64,000 bases of DNA from Myroides odoratimimus. GTDB taxonomy: Bacteria > Bacteroidota > Bacteroidia > Flavobacteriales > Flavobacteriaceae. Location of the stretch: positions 1 to 64,000 of the forward strand of contig NZ_JACAKB010000010.1 of assembly GCF_030326305.1 (NCBI RefSeq). Direction: 5' to 3'. Below are positions 27,244-36,259 of the stretch, piece by piece. Below the pieces are notes generated by a model. It saw only the letters and a list, made by a program, of their open reading frames with translations. It searched no databases and was not told where the DNA came from. The stretch's first letter is position 1; the number at the start of each line of letters is the position of its first letter. The position numbers and the translations under genes were made by a program.

Positions 27244-28212
27244 ATGTCAGTTTTAATATATGCTGAATCAGCAGAAGGAAAATTTAAAAAAGTAGCATTA
27301 GAGTTAGCTTCTTATGCTAAGAAAGTAGCAGAGTCATTAGGAACAACTGTGACGGCTGTAACGATCAATGCTTCAGACGTAAGCGAATTAGGAAAATACG
27401 GTGTAGATAAAGTATTAAAAGTATCTAACGATAAGTTAGCTAACTTTAATGCTAAAGCTTATGCAGATGTAATCAAACAAGCAGCTGCTAAAGAAGGAGC
27501 TAAAGTAGTAGTGTTATCTTCTACAACAGATAGCTTATACGCTGCTCCATATGTAGCAGTAGCTCTAAACGCTGGATATGCTTCTAACGTGGTAGCTTTG
27601 CCAGAGAGTACTTCTCCTTTTGTAGTAAAAAGAAACTCTTTCTCTACTAAAGCATTTACGCATACAGAATTAACTACAGATGTAAAAGTATTAGCATTAG
27701 CTAAGAATTCTTACGGATTAGTAGAGGCTTCTGGAGCTGCAGCAGCTGAGGATTTTGCACCATCGTTAAACGATGCTGACTTCAGCCTAAAAGTAGAAGG
27801 AGTAGAAAAAGTATCAGGAAAAGTAACTATCGCTGATGCTGATGTAGTAGTATCAGGAGGTCGTGGATTAAAAGGACCAGAGAACTGGAAGATGATCGAA
27901 GACTTAGCAGACGTATTAGGTGGAGCATTAGCTTGTTCTAAGCCTGTATCTGACTTAGGGTGGAGATCGCATGAAGAGCACGTAGGACAAACAGGTAAGC
28001 CTGTAGCTGCGAACTTATATATCGCTGTAGGTATCTCTGGAGCTATCCAACATATCGCAGGGGTGAACTCTTCTAAAGTAAAAGTAGCTATTAATACAGA
28101 TGCAGAAGCGCCTTTCTTTAAAGTAGCTGACTATGGTATCGTAGGGGATGCATTCCAAGTAGTACCTCAATTAGTAGAGAAATTAAAAGAATTTAAAGCA
28201 AAGAATGCATAA
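27244..28212 (+). CDS. etfA: Electron transfer flavoprotein alpha subunit
   Basis: A 322-residue ETF alpha subunit binding FAD. The C-terminal FAD domain shows VVSGGRGLKGPENWKMIEDLA, then ACSKPVSDLGWRSHEEHVGQTG and LYIAVGISGAIQHIAG, the family signature. It is co-transcribed with etfB and ends before a strong terminator. Codon use is strongly biased (rich in GCT and GTA), consistent with high expression. Confidence 0.97.
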   Translation: MSVLIYAESAEGKFKKVALELASYAKKVAESLGTTVTAVTINASDVSELGKYGVDKVLKVSNDKLANFNAKAYADVIKQAAAKEGAKVVVLSSTTDSLYAAPYVAVALNAGYASNVVALPESTSPFVVKRNSFSTKAFTHTELTTDVKVLALAKNSYGLVEASGAAAAEDFAPSLNDADFSLKVEGVEKVSGKVTIADADVVVSGGRGLKGPENWKMIEDLADVLGGALACSKPVSDLGWRSHEEHVGQTGKPVAANLYIAVGISGAIQHIAGVNSSKVKVAINTDAEAPFFKVADYGIVGDAFQVVPQLVEKLKEFKAKNA

Positions 28213-28240
28213 GCATTTTATAAGCTTTTAAATATATAAG

Positions 28241-28288
28241 GCAACTAAGACGAAGAATATTTATATCTTTGTTTTAGTTGCTTTTTTT
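28241..28288 (+). terminator. Terminator after etfBA
   Basis: A 15-bp stem (28241-28255 with 28267-28281, two G-T pairs) has an 11-base loop and is followed by TTTTTTT. Confidence 0.88.
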
Positions 28289-28302
28289 GTATAAAAATAA
28301 TT

Positions 28303-28935
28303 ATGAGTTTAATAAAATTAACGGTAAGCGGAATCTCTTATAGTCATACACAGAATGGTGCGTATGCACTTATATTAGAAGAAGAGGTAGGAAGTAGAAA
28401 ATTGCCTATCGTAATAGGAGCTTTTGAGGCTCAGTCTATTGCGATAGCGATAGAGGATGATATTAAACCACCTAGACCTCTGACTCATGATCTGTTTAAG
28501 ACTCTAGCAGATCGATACAGTATCATAGTCAAAGAAGTTATTATTAACAGACTATTAGATGGAGTTTTTTACTCTAGCTTAGTTTGTGTAAGAGATGGTG
28601 TAGAGGAGACGATAGATGCGCGTACTTCGGATGCGATAGCATTAGCGATACGCTTTTATGCACCTATTTATACTTATAAAGATATCTTAGATAGAGCAGG
28701 TATTATTCTTAATGCTGAGGAGATAGAAGAGGAAGAGGAGACAGAAGACCAGAAAGTTCCTTATTCTGGAGAAGATATTGCTTCTCAGGTAGAACAGTTT
28801 TTAGAAGAGGAAGCGAAGGCTAATGATTACTCTAGCTATACTAAATCTGATTTAGAGAAAATGCTAGATGATGCTCTATCAAGTGAGGACTATGAAAGAG
28901 CTGCCTTGCTAAGAGATGAATTAAATAAAAGATAA
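28303..28935 (+). CDS. Bifunctional nuclease-domain (DUF151) protein with UVR motif
   Basis: A 210-residue protein. Residues about 1-140 form the BFN/DUF151 domain ([48 protein letters not shown]). A Glu-rich linker (about 145-165) leads to a C-terminal UvrB/UvrC-like motif ([26 protein letters not shown]). BFN proteins were described as nucleases in plants and are widespread in bacteria, where their role is unsettled. It leads the thyA-2TM-folA run with 26 bases to thyA. Confidence 0.92.
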   Translation: MSLIKLTVSGISYSHTQNGAYALILEEEVGSRKLPIVIGAFEAQSIAIAIEDDIKPPRPLTHDLFKTLADRYSIIVKEVIINRLLDGVFYSSLVCVRDGVEETIDARTSDAIALAIRFYAPIYTYKDILDRAGIILNAEEIEEEEETEDQKVPYSGEDIASQVEQFLEEEAKANDYSSYTKSDLEKMLDDALSSEDYERAALLRDELNKR

Positions 28936-28961
28936 TAAACCTATATATAGACAACACAACA

Positions 28962-29786
28962 ATGAAACAATACTTAGACTTAGTACAGCAAGTACTAGAT
29001 AACGGAACACAAAAAGGAGATCGTACGGGGACAGGAACGAAGAGTATATTCGGTCATCAGATGCGATTTGATTTATCAGAAGGATTTCCTTTGGTTACAA
29101 CTAAGAAAGTACACTTAAAGTCTATTGTATATGAGTTGTTATGGTTTTTAAACGGAGATACGAATATTAAGTATCTCAGCGAGAATGGCGTGCGTATATG
29201 GGATGAGTGGGCTGATGAGAACGGTGATCTAGGTCCTGTGTATGGATATCAATGGAGAAACTGGAATGGAGAAGGTATAGACCAGATAAAAGAGGTGATA
29301 GATACACTGAAGAATAATCCTAATAGTAGACGTATAATGGTGTCTGCATGGAATCCTAGTGTGATGCCTGATACTTCTGTCTCTTTTGCAGAGAACGTTG
29401 CTAATGGTAAGGCGGCATTACCTCCATGTCATTCATTCTTTCAGTTCTATGTAGCAGATGGTAAACTGTCTTGTCAGTTATATCAGCGCAGTGCAGATGT
29501 ATTCTTAGGGGTGCCTTTTAATATTGCTTCTTATGCATTATTAACGATGATGGTGGCTCAGGTATGTGATCTAGAAGTGGGTGATTTTATCCATACATTC
29601 GGAGATGTACATATCTATAACAACCATATAGAGCAGGTAACACTACAGTTGAGTAGAGAGCCAAAACCATTGCCTCGCATGATAATAAATAAAGAAGTAA
29701 AAGATATATTTAATTTTAAATACGAAGATTTTACACTTGAAGGATATGATCCTCATCCTGCTATAAAAGGAAAAGTGTCTGTATAA
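28962..29786 (+). CDS. thyA: Thymidylate synthase
   Basis: A 274-residue ThyA that methylates dUMP to dTMP using 5,10-methylene-tetrahydrofolate and leaves dihydrofolate. The catalytic Cys156 lies in [12 protein letters not shown], with [10 protein letters not shown] at 123-132 (phosphate-binding Arg) and [21 protein letters not shown] downstream. Dihydrofolate is recycled by folA two genes downstream, so the run is a functional pair. The leader is A/C-rich (ACAACACAACA) before the ATG. Confidence 0.98.
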   Translation: MKQYLDLVQQVLDNGTQKGDRTGTGTKSIFGHQMRFDLSEGFPLVTTKKVHLKSIVYELLWFLNGDTNIKYLSENGVRIWDEWADENGDLGPVYGYQWRNWNGEGIDQIKEVIDTLKNNPNSRRIMVSAWNPSVMPDTSVSFAENVANGKAALPPCHSFFQFYVADGKLSCQLYQRSADVFLGVPFNIASYALLTMMVAQVCDLEVGDFIHTFGDVHIYNNHIEQVTLQLSREPKPLPRMIINKEVKDIFNFKYEDFTLEGYDPHPAIKGKVSV

Positions 29787-29809
29787 ACAGAATAATAAAA
29801 ATATTGCTT

Positions 29810-30220
29810 ATGAAAAGAGATGAATCTTACGAAATGTATGAATATGCACGCAAGCGATTAAAACAAAGAAAGATGTTATTCTTTCACTTTGTAGTATTTG
29901 TTTTAGGAAGTATTGCCATGTTTTGTTTTAACGGCTTAGTTCAAGACCAGACTACAGTTACGATTTGGTGGCCGTATGCTATCGGGATATGGGCATTGTT
30001 AGTATTCTTACACGCTGTGAATGTGTTAATCGTAGATCGCTTTATGGGGAAGCGATGGGAGGATAAGCAAGTAAGACGTTTAGTAGAGCTACAAGAACAA
30101 CGTATCAAAGAATTAAGAGCAAAAGTAGAGAAGGATTTTCCATTAGTGGATACACAGAGAGATTTAGCACAAATCCAACAACCTACTCCTACTAGCTCAC
30201 CAGAATTAGATAAAAAATAA
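29810..30220 (+). CDS. 2TM-domain membrane protein
   Basis: A 136-residue protein with the 2TM-domain layout: an N-terminal MYEYARKRLKQRKMLFFH helix, two membrane segments (about 25-46 and 55-76) and a C-terminal cytoplasmic charged helix (RWEDKQVRRLVELQEQRIKEL). Function unknown; in some sensor kinases this domain is the membrane anchor. I start at the ATG at 29810; the upstream in-frame TTG at 29804 is less likely. It lies between thyA and folA in the same run. Confidence 0.85.
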   Translation: MKRDESYEMYEYARKRLKQRKMLFFHFVVFVLGSIAMFCFNGLVQDQTTVTIWWPYAIGIWALLVFLHAVNVLIVDRFMGKRWEDKQVRRLVELQEQRIKELRAKVEKDFPLVDTQRDLAQIQQPTPTSSPELDKK

Positions 30221-30224
30221 ATAT

Positions 30225-30710
30225 ATGCTGACACTGATCGCTGCAGCTGCAGAGAATAATGCTTTAGGTAAAGACAATGATTTGTTATGGCATTTGCCAG
30301 ATGACTTTAAACACTTTAAGGATTTAACGTCTCACCATTTTATTATTATGGGAAGAAAGACGTTTGAATCTTTTCCAAAACCTTTGCCTAACCGTACGCA
30401 TATTATCATTACCCGTCAAGAAGATTATGATGCGCCTGCGGCATGTATCGTAGTGAATAGTTTAGAAAAGGCTTTAGATTTAGTTACAGAGCAAGAGGAG
30501 ACTTTTGTTATAGGAGGAGGAGAAATTTATAATTTAGCACTTCCTTTTGCAGATAAGATAGAGTTAACTCGTGTACATACAGTATTAGAGGCAGATGCTT
30601 TTTTTCCTGTTCTAGATCCTAAAGAGTGGAAATTAGTCAGAGAGGAATTTCATGATAAAGATGCGAAACATCAGTATCCTTTTACCTTTTTGACATATAT
30701 CAAAAGTTAA
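30225..30710 (+). CDS. folA: Dihydrofolate reductase
   Basis: A 161-residue DHFR that reduces dihydrofolate to tetrahydrofolate with NADPH. Motifs are AAAENNALGKDNDLLWHLPDDFKHFK at the N-terminus (Met20-loop region with the catalytic acidic residue in LPDDF), then IIMGRKTFESF, NRTHIIITRQ and FVIGGGEIYNLALPFADKI. It follows the 2TM gene by 4 bases. With thyA it forms the thymidylate/folate cycle, and it is the usual target of trimethoprim. Confidence 0.98.
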   Translation: MLTLIAAAAENNALGKDNDLLWHLPDDFKHFKDLTSHHFIIMGRKTFESFPKPLPNRTHIIITRQEDYDAPAACIVVNSLEKALDLVTEQEETFVIGGGEIYNLALPFADKIELTRVHTVLEADAFFPVLDPKEWKLVREEFHDKDAKHQYPFTFLTYIKS

Positions 30711-30721
30711 AAAAGTAAGTT

Positions 30722-31588
30722 ATGAAAAAGATGTTTTCTTGTTTAATTATCGCTTTAGTAGGAGTTTTGGGCTATGCTCAGGAGCCTTCTAAAACAATAT
30801 CTCAAAAAAAAGAGAGTGTTGTGAATGATGAGCCAATCGCCATTATGGATACTTTACGTCTAAAGTTTCAGAATAATGAAAATGTAGGTAAGGATATGCA
30901 GTTTTTAGGTAAAGATATCTATGACAGTACTTATCTAAAAGATGGAGATGTTTTTCGAAAAAACACTAAATATAGCGGTACTTCTTATAAGAGTAAAAAC
31001 TTCGATTCTCTTACGCTAATCGATATTACTAACCCACTAGAGTTGATGCTTTTTTATAAAGAAAAGAAAGCCTTTGTATTAGTCAATAGAGAATTAGCAG
31101 AACGCAATGTTATCGATTTAGGGGTTAAGTTTCCGACTATGGAGACAAGCTTTGCAGGGGTGAGTACTAAGCGTAATTATTGGTTAGTGAATGAGCGCAA
31201 CAGATCAGTGAATTTGTACAACAGTGTTACTTATGAGCTACACCGCGTGTTTACTTTTCCAGAAGAAGCTAAGATTAAACAATATTTGACTCTGCCTCAT
31301 CTGTTCTTTTGGGTAGATGAAGAGAACGTATTACATGGGAATGACCTAGTCGGTAAAGAGGTTGTTACGTATAATCTAGAGGATGGATATGATTTAATAC
31401 AAATATTAGAGATAGATAAATTACTTTATTCTTATAAAGATAAATTATACTTTGTTGATTTAAAAGCAAATAAGACTTCTGTTCTAGATACAAAAGAAAA
31501 AAGCATTTCAGGCTTCTTTTATGGCAATCAAAAATTGAGTATTTTTGACGGACAGAAATTAAATAATTACTTTATAAAATTACCGTAA
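30722..31588 (+). CDS. Exported protein of unknown function
   Basis: A 288-residue protein with a signal peptide (MKKMFSCLIIALVGVLGYAQ, cleavage near residue 20). The mature part is beta-rich with repeated short strands, for example FDSLTLIDITNPLELMLFYKEKKAFVLVNR and LLYSYKDKLYFVDLKANKTSVLDTKEK, suggesting a propeller-like fold; I recognise no named family. Its stop overlaps the start of the deoxynucleoside kinase gene by one base (TAATG), so the two are translationally coupled. It follows folA by 11 bases. Confidence 0.8.
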   Translation: MKKMFSCLIIALVGVLGYAQEPSKTISQKKESVVNDEPIAIMDTLRLKFQNNENVGKDMQFLGKDIYDSTYLKDGDVFRKNTKYSGTSYKSKNFDSLTLIDITNPLELMLFYKEKKAFVLVNRELAERNVIDLGVKFPTMETSFAGVSTKRNYWLVNERNRSVNLYNSVTYELHRVFTFPEEAKIKQYLTLPHLFFWVDEENVLHGNDLVGKEVVTYNLEDGYDLIQILEIDKLLYSYKDKLYFVDLKANKTSVLDTKEKSISGFFYGNQKLSIFDGQKLNNYFIKLP

Positions 31589-32202
31589 TGCATATAGCTA
31601 TTGCTGGAAATATAGGCGCAGGAAAGACTACGCTTACGAATTTATTAGCCAAACACTATGGGTGGGAACCTCATTATGAGGATGTAGTAGATAATCCTTA
31701 TCTAGATGACTTCTACCACCAGATGGACAGATGGTCTTTTAACTTACAAGTGTATTTTTTAAATAGCCGTTTTCGTCAAGTTTTACAAATTAGACAAAGT
31801 GGTAAGACGATTATCCAGGATCGTACAATCTATGAAGACGCACATATCTTCGCGCCAAACTTACACGCAATGGGCTTAATGTCTAATCGTGATTTTCAGA
31901 ACTACTCTTCTTTATTCGAATTGATGCAAGAGTTGGTAGGGGCTCCAGATTTGTTAATCTATTTGAGAAGCTCTGTACCTAACCTAGTAGGACAAATCCA
32001 AAAGAGAGGAAGAGATTATGAAAACTCTATTTCTATCGAGTATTTAAATAAATTAAATGAACGATATGAAGAGTGGATTAGAGGGTATGACAAAGGGAAG
32101 TTATTGATTATCGATGTAGATAATTTGGATTTCGTGGAAAACCCAGAAGATTTAGGAAACGTAATTAATAAAATAGATGCTGAGATAAACGGTCTGTTTT
32201 AG
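31588..32202 (+). CDS. Deoxynucleoside kinase
   Basis: A 204-residue dNK-family kinase that salvages deoxynucleosides using ATP. The P-loop GNIGAGKTT is at residues 7-15, the FNLQVYFLNSRFRQ helix near 50 and DRTIYEDAHIFA near 80 (the DRS/DRT substrate site). The LID region KRGRDYE appears later. Whether deoxyadenosine/deoxyguanosine or another nucleoside is preferred cannot be read from sequence. It is the last gene of the 28303-32202 run and is followed by a strong terminator. Confidence 0.95.
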   Translation: MHIAIAGNIGAGKTTLTNLLAKHYGWEPHYEDVVDNPYLDDFYHQMDRWSFNLQVYFLNSRFRQVLQIRQSGKTIIQDRTIYEDAHIFAPNLHAMGLMSNRDFQNYSSLFELMQELVGAPDLLIYLRSSVPNLVGQIQKRGRDYENSISIEYLNKLNERYEEWIRGYDKGKLLIIDVDNLDFVENPEDLGNVINKIDAEINGLF

Positions 32203-32221
32203 AGTTAATATAAAATAAAGG

Positions 32222-32253
32222 AAAGCCCTGATATCATTTGATATCAGGGCTTT
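32222..32253. terminator. Bidirectional terminator between the kinase gene and the Lrp gene
   Basis: A perfect 15-bp stem (32222-32236 with 32239-32253) is followed by TTT on the right; the genes on each side converge. The innermost bases must open to make a loop. Confidence 0.88.
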
Positions 32254-32254
32254 T

Positions 32255-32716
32255 TTATAAAGGAATATTAGAGGTCTTTTTGATCGTCTGAATTACAAAA
32301 GAGCTTTTGATATTAGATATAATCTCCAGTTTAGAGATCTTGTGTACTACGAATTGTTGATAGGCTTGTACGTCGTCAACTAATAACTTTAAAAAGAAGT
32401 CATAGTCCCCTGCTATATAAGAAGCTTCTAATACTTCGTCTAAGCCCTTTACATATTTCTCAAATTCTTCGAATAGACTTTCTTGATGTCTGATCAGTAT
32501 GACTTGACAGTATACGATTAGTTTTTTTCCTAATAGATCTGGGTTAAGTTGAGCAGTGTACCCTTGAATAATACCTGTTGCTTCAAGCTTTTTTATTCGT
32601 TCGTGTACTGGTGTGAGTGATAAGTTTACTTTCTCTGCTAGCTGTTTTGTCGATTGTTTTCCGTCTAATTGAAGTTCGATTAGTAATCTTTTATCAATTT
32701 CGTCTATATGTTGCAT
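32255..32716 (-). CDS. Lrp/AsnC-family transcriptional regulator
   Basis: A 153-residue protein with an N-terminal winged helix-turn-helix (DEIDKRLLIELQLDGKQSTKQLAEKVNLSLTPVHERIKKLEATGII, residues 4-50) and a C-terminal RAM/AsnC ligand-binding domain (about 65-145; DEVLEASYIAGDYDFFLKLLVDD). Lrp-type regulators sense amino acids. It is divergent from the micropeptide/susCD unit, so those genes are possible targets. A near-consensus TACTTTTA (32752-32759) could be its -7 box. Confidence 0.95.
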   Translation of the reverse strand: MQHIDEIDKRLLIELQLDGKQSTKQLAEKVNLSLTPVHERIKKLEATGIIQGYTAQLNPDLLGKKLIVYCQVILIRHQESLFEEFEKYVKGLDEVLEASYIAGDYDFFLKLLVDDVQAYQQFVVHKISKLEIISNIKSSFVIQTIKKTSNIPL

Positions 32717-32841
32717 AGTTAATTTTTCTGTTTAATGAAGTTTAGGTTATATAAAAGTAATGCTTTTTTCTTTTAAGTGTGCCCATTGTAGATGTTTTTT
32801 CCTTAATTATAGATCTATTGTAGAAAAAATATTTATGTGTA

Positions 32842-32849
32842 TATCTTTG
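32842..32849 (+). promoter_or_regulatory. -7 box of the micropeptide promoter
   Basis: TATCTTTG matches TAnnTTTG exactly, with a TTG 21 bases upstream (32818-32820). The distance to the ATG at 32879 (29 bases) is like that at other genes in this window. Confidence 0.6.
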
Positions 32850-32878
32850 CACTGTTATATCAGATAAAAAATAAGTAA

Positions 32879-33004
32879 ATGAAGATTATACAAAAGATAG
32901 TAAAACCTATTTCTAAATCATGTTGTACGCCTGTTCTTGCTAAAAACTTCTCTATGTGTATGGGGGAGATGTGTGTGCTCTTATGTGAAGAAAAGCTTTA
33001 TTAA
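32879..33004 (+). CDS. 41-residue cysteine-rich micropeptide (possible leader peptide)
   Basis: ATG at 32879 to TAA at 33002-33004. The product has five Cys (15, 16, 27, 32, 36) and four Met, including a CC pair and the segment SMCMGEMCVLLC; the N-terminal third is basic (KIIQKIVKPISK). It has a consensus -7 box at a normal distance upstream and is followed 19 bases after the stop by a strong terminator hairpin, before susC. I recognise no family. Two readings are possible: a genuine small metal- or thiol-active protein, or a leader peptide whose translation controls the downstream terminator. A chance ORF is the third option. Confidence 0.5.
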   Translation: MKIIQKIVKPISKSCCTPVLAKNFSMCMGEMCVLLCEEKLY

Positions 33005-33023
33005 TTTTTTGTTTTAATAACAG

Positions 33024-33056
33024 AAAAGGAGGCTTTGGTAGAGCCTCCTTTTTTTG
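33024..33056 (+). terminator. Terminator or attenuator between the micropeptide and susC
   Basis: An 11-bp stem (33024-33034 with 33042-33052) has a 7-base loop and is followed by a T-run to 33055. No TAnnTTTG box lies between it and susC (33131), so susC transcription may depend on reading through it. Confidence 0.85.
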
Positions 33057-33061
33057 TATCG

Positions 33062-33110
33062 TTTTTTTAAGCAGCAAAAAAACGATAGGTAATGTGTGTG
33101 CTGCTAAAAA
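33062..33110 (+). promoter_or_regulatory. Hairpin in front of susC
   Basis: AGCAGCA (33070-33076) pairs with TGCTGCT (33099-33105), extended by T-run and A-run arms, in the 75 bases before the susC ATG. It is a possible mRNA leader structure of unknown role. Confidence 0.35.
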
Positions 33111-33130
33111 TAATAAAATTTTTAGTATAA

Positions 33131-36100
33131 ATGAAAAGTATTAAACTTCGGCTACTAATAAGTAGCTTGCTACTGCTGTGTAATCTGGCTTTAGCACAAC
33201 AAGTAACTGTGACAGGTGTGGTAAGTGAGCAGGGGGGATTCTCTCTACCTGGAGTCTCAGTTATCGTTAAAAATTCTACGAAAGGAGTACAAACAGATTT
33301 AGATGGTAAGTATGCTATCGATGTAAATGAAGGTGATGTGCTTCAGTTCGAATATGTAGGATTTAAACCTCAGTCTATCACTGTGACTAAGCAGCGTGTA
33401 GTGAATATTAGCTTAGCAGAGGACGTGATAGGTTTAGACGATATCGTAATCGTGGCTTATGGTGCTCAAAAACAAAAAGCTGTAGTAGGTGCGATTAGTC
33501 AGATCAAGAGTGATGCTCTAGATAAGCAAGTGTCTACTTCTGTAGTATCTGCACTACAAGGTACAGTAGCAGGAGTGAATATCATAAACTCTAACTCTCA
33601 ACCTGGAGAGAGCCCTACAATACGCATTCGTGGTATCGGTTCTATCAATGCATCAGCAGATCCATTAATTATATTAGATGGGGCTCCGTATTCAGGATAC
33701 ATCAGCTCAATAAGTGCAGACCAGATAGAAAGTATCAACGTGCTGAAAGATGCGTCTTCTACAGCCTTATATGGTTCTCGTGGAGCTAATGGAGTAATCT
33801 TGATTAAAACAAAAATGGGGAAGCTAAATAGCCAACCTGACGTGAATATCAAGTTGAGTTCAGGAGTAGCATTCGACGCTGTGAAAACACATAAGGTATT
33901 AGATACTCGTGGGTATACACAGTATCTGTGGGAAGCTAGAAAGAATAACTATCAGTATGTGTTAGGGCAAGATGAAGACACCGCGCGTAGAACGGCTTCA
34001 GATGGGTTAGTGAGTTACTTTGGTTATAACCCATTTGGAACAGATCAACCTGTGGATTATAATGGTAATTGGACAGTTAAAAACCCGTTGTTATGGGAGA
34101 CAGACTGGAAAAAAGAGTTACAGAGAAACCAAGCATTTAGAAATGAATACAATTTTAATGTAGCAGGTGGAGGTGATCGTACGACATATTTCCTTTCAGG
34201 TAATTATTTAAACCAAGATGGAATGATCAAGACTTCTAACTTTGAACGTACGACAGTTCGTCTTAATATAGAAAGCCAAGTGACGGATTGGTTACAATTA
34301 GGAGCTAATACAGCATACTCTGCTTCTAATCAAAACTTCCCTACACAAAGCGGAACTAATCTTTATAGTCCAATGAATTGGATATATGCTATGCCTAGTG
34401 TCTATCCTGTTTACAAAAGAGATTTAAATGGGCAAAGAGTATATGATGCTGAAGGAAGTCTAATCTATGACTATGGTAATGCATCTAGTAAAGATATTAA
34501 TAGTGTTCGCCCTATCATGAGTGGTGAGAATGCAGTAGGGATATTACAAAATAATAGTACTGTAAATAGACGATCTACAACTAGCTGGAATGGTTTTGCT
34601 AAGTTAGATTTGGCAGAGGGATTATATTTTAGAACCAATCTGTCTTATGAAAAGTATGACTATGACAATAAAGAGTACAACAACTCTCAGTATGGTCAGG
34701 CATCTAGTGTGAATGGTCGTGTACTTAGATTCAAGGATACGTCAGAGACATTGAATTTTATTAATGCATTGCACTACGATAAGACATTAGGAGAACACCA
34801 TATAGCAGTAGATGGTATCTACGAGGCTTATAAGTTTAAGAAAGACTTTTTTAATGCTTCTACTACAGGATTCTTACCTGGTAACACAGAGATAGGGAGT
34901 GGTACATCATTAGAGGGGATTAATGGATATGATGTAGAGGATAGATTGACTAGTTATTTAGGTCGATTAAGTTATGACTACGCAAACAAGTACTTTATAG
35001 AAGGATCGTTTAGACGTGATGCAAGTACTCGTTTTGATAAATCTGTTCGAAAAGGGAACTTCTATTCGGTAGGAGGGTCTTGGATAGTGTCATCTGAGGA
35101 TTTCTTAATAGACAATAATACTATTGATTTATTAAAACTACGAGTTTCTTATGGTGAGCTAGGGAATAATAATATCACAGGTAAGTACTTTCCTTACTTA
35201 AGATTATTTGATACAGGCTATAATCAGTTAGATAATCCGGGAGTTATATTAGGTGATTTAGCAGATCCATATTTGACATGGGAAAAAACAGCTTCGTTCA
35301 ATGCGGGTATTGATTTTAGTTTGTTTAATAATAGAATAGAAGGATCTGTAGATTATTATAAAAAGCGTTCTATTGATTTATTGTTTGCTATTCCACAAGC
35401 TCCTTCTACAGGTAATTTAGAGATATTATCTAATGCTGGAACAATAGAAAACTATGGATTAGAGGTAAGTTTGACTTCTCATAATGTACGTTCTGGAGAT
35501 TGGAAATGGGATACTTCACTTAACTTCTCTATTGATAGAAATAAGATTAAATCATTGACACAAGACAGTTTTATTAGTGGGTTAAATAGATGGGCAGAAG
35601 GTCGTTCTCTCTATGATTTCTATTTAAGAGATTGGGCAGGTGTAGATCCTAATGATGGATATGGAATGTGGTATAAGGATGTAGTAGATACAGATGGTCA
35701 AGTGACAGGAAGAGAAGCTACAAAGGACTATAATGAGGCAACGCGTTACTATAATAAATCTGCTCTACCAAAACTAGTAGGGGGATTTAATACAGCTTTA
35801 TCTTATAAAAACTTTGATTTTAGTGCATTCTTTAATTTTAGTTTAGGAGGTTATATTTATGACAATGATTATTCAGGGTTAATGAATGGTATGTCTACAG
35901 GATATCAAAGTTCACCTGATATAGGTAATCGTTGGCAAAAACCTGGTGATATTACGGACACCCCTATACTTATTAATTCTACAAATAATTTTGCAGCAAC
36001 ATCTACTAGATTCTTATATAAGAATGATTATTTAAGATTAAAGGCTGTGACGCTAGGATATACATTACCTATCGAGAGTTTGGGTAAGTTTAAATTAAAA

Positions 36101-36247
36101 CAAGCAAGAGTGTATGTACAAGGAGAGAACTTATTGACTTTCCAGTCACATAAAGGTATCGATCCGGAACAAGCAATAAACGGTGTGACTAACTATCGTG
36201 TGCCTTTATCAGCTACCTTATCAGTAGGTTTAAATATTAATTTTTAA
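33131..36247 (+). CDS. SusC/RagA-family TonB-dependent outer-membrane transporter
   Basis: A 1038-residue SusC-type receptor: signal peptide (about 1-22, ending LALAQ), CarboxypepD_reg-like domain (about 25-105; VTGVVSEQGGFSLPGVSVIVKN), TonB-box region (DIVIVAYGAQKQKAVVGAI near 106), plug domain with the RIRGIGSINASADPLIILDG and LKDASSTALYGSRGANGVILI signatures, then a 22-strand barrel ending VGLNINF. It imports a large substrate (oligosaccharide, peptide or similar) with its SusD partner encoded 12 bases downstream. No glycosidase or peptidase adjoins, so the substrate is open. Confidence 0.95.
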   Translation: MKSIKLRLLISSLLLLCNLALAQQVTVTGVVSEQGGFSLPGVSVIVKNSTKGVQTDLDGKYAIDVNEGDVLQFEYVGFKPQSITVTKQRVVNISLAEDVIGLDDIVIVAYGAQKQKAVVGAISQIKSDALDKQVSTSVVSALQGTVAGVNIINSNSQPGESPTIRIRGIGSINASADPLIILDGAPYSGYISSISADQIESINVLKDASSTALYGSRGANGVILIKTKMGKLNSQPDVNIKLSSGVAFDAVKTHKVLDTRGYTQYLWEARKNNYQYVLGQDEDTARRTASDGLVSYFGYNPFGTDQPVDYNGNWTVKNPLLWETDWKKELQRNQAFRNEYNFNVAGGGDRTTYFLSGNYLNQDGMIKTSNFERTTVRLNIESQVTDWLQLGANTAYSASNQNFPTQSGTNLYSPMNWIYAMPSVYPVYKRDLNGQRVYDAEGSLIYDYGNASSKDINSVRPIMSGENAVGILQNNSTVNRRSTTSWNGFAKLDLAEGLYFRTNLSYEKYDYDNKEYNNSQYGQASSVNGRVLRFKDTSETLNFINALHYDKTLGEHHIAVDGIYEAYKFKKDFFNASTTGFLPGNTEIGSGTSLEGINGYDVEDRLTSYLGRLSYDYANKYFIEGSFRRDASTRFDKSVRKGNFYSVGGSWIVSSEDFLIDNNTIDLLKLRVSYGELGNNNITGKYFPYLRLFDTGYNQLDNPGVILGDLADPYLTWEKTASFNAGIDFSLFNNRIEGSVDYYKKRSIDLLFAIPQAPSTGNLEILSNAGTIENYGLEVSLTSHNVRSGDWKWDTSLNFSIDRNKIKSLTQDSFISGLNRWAEGRSLYDFYLRDWAGVDPNDGYGMWYKDVVDTDGQVTGREATKDYNEATRYYNKSALPKLVGGFNTALSYKNFDFSAFFNFSLGGYIYDNDYSGLMNGMSTGYQSSPDIGNRWQKPGDITDTPILINSTNNFAATSTRFLYKNDYLRLKAVTLGYTLPIESLGKFKLKQARVYVQGENLLTFQSHKGIDPEQAINGVTNYRVPLSATLSVGLNINF

Positions 36248-36259
36248 AAGAGTAAATAC

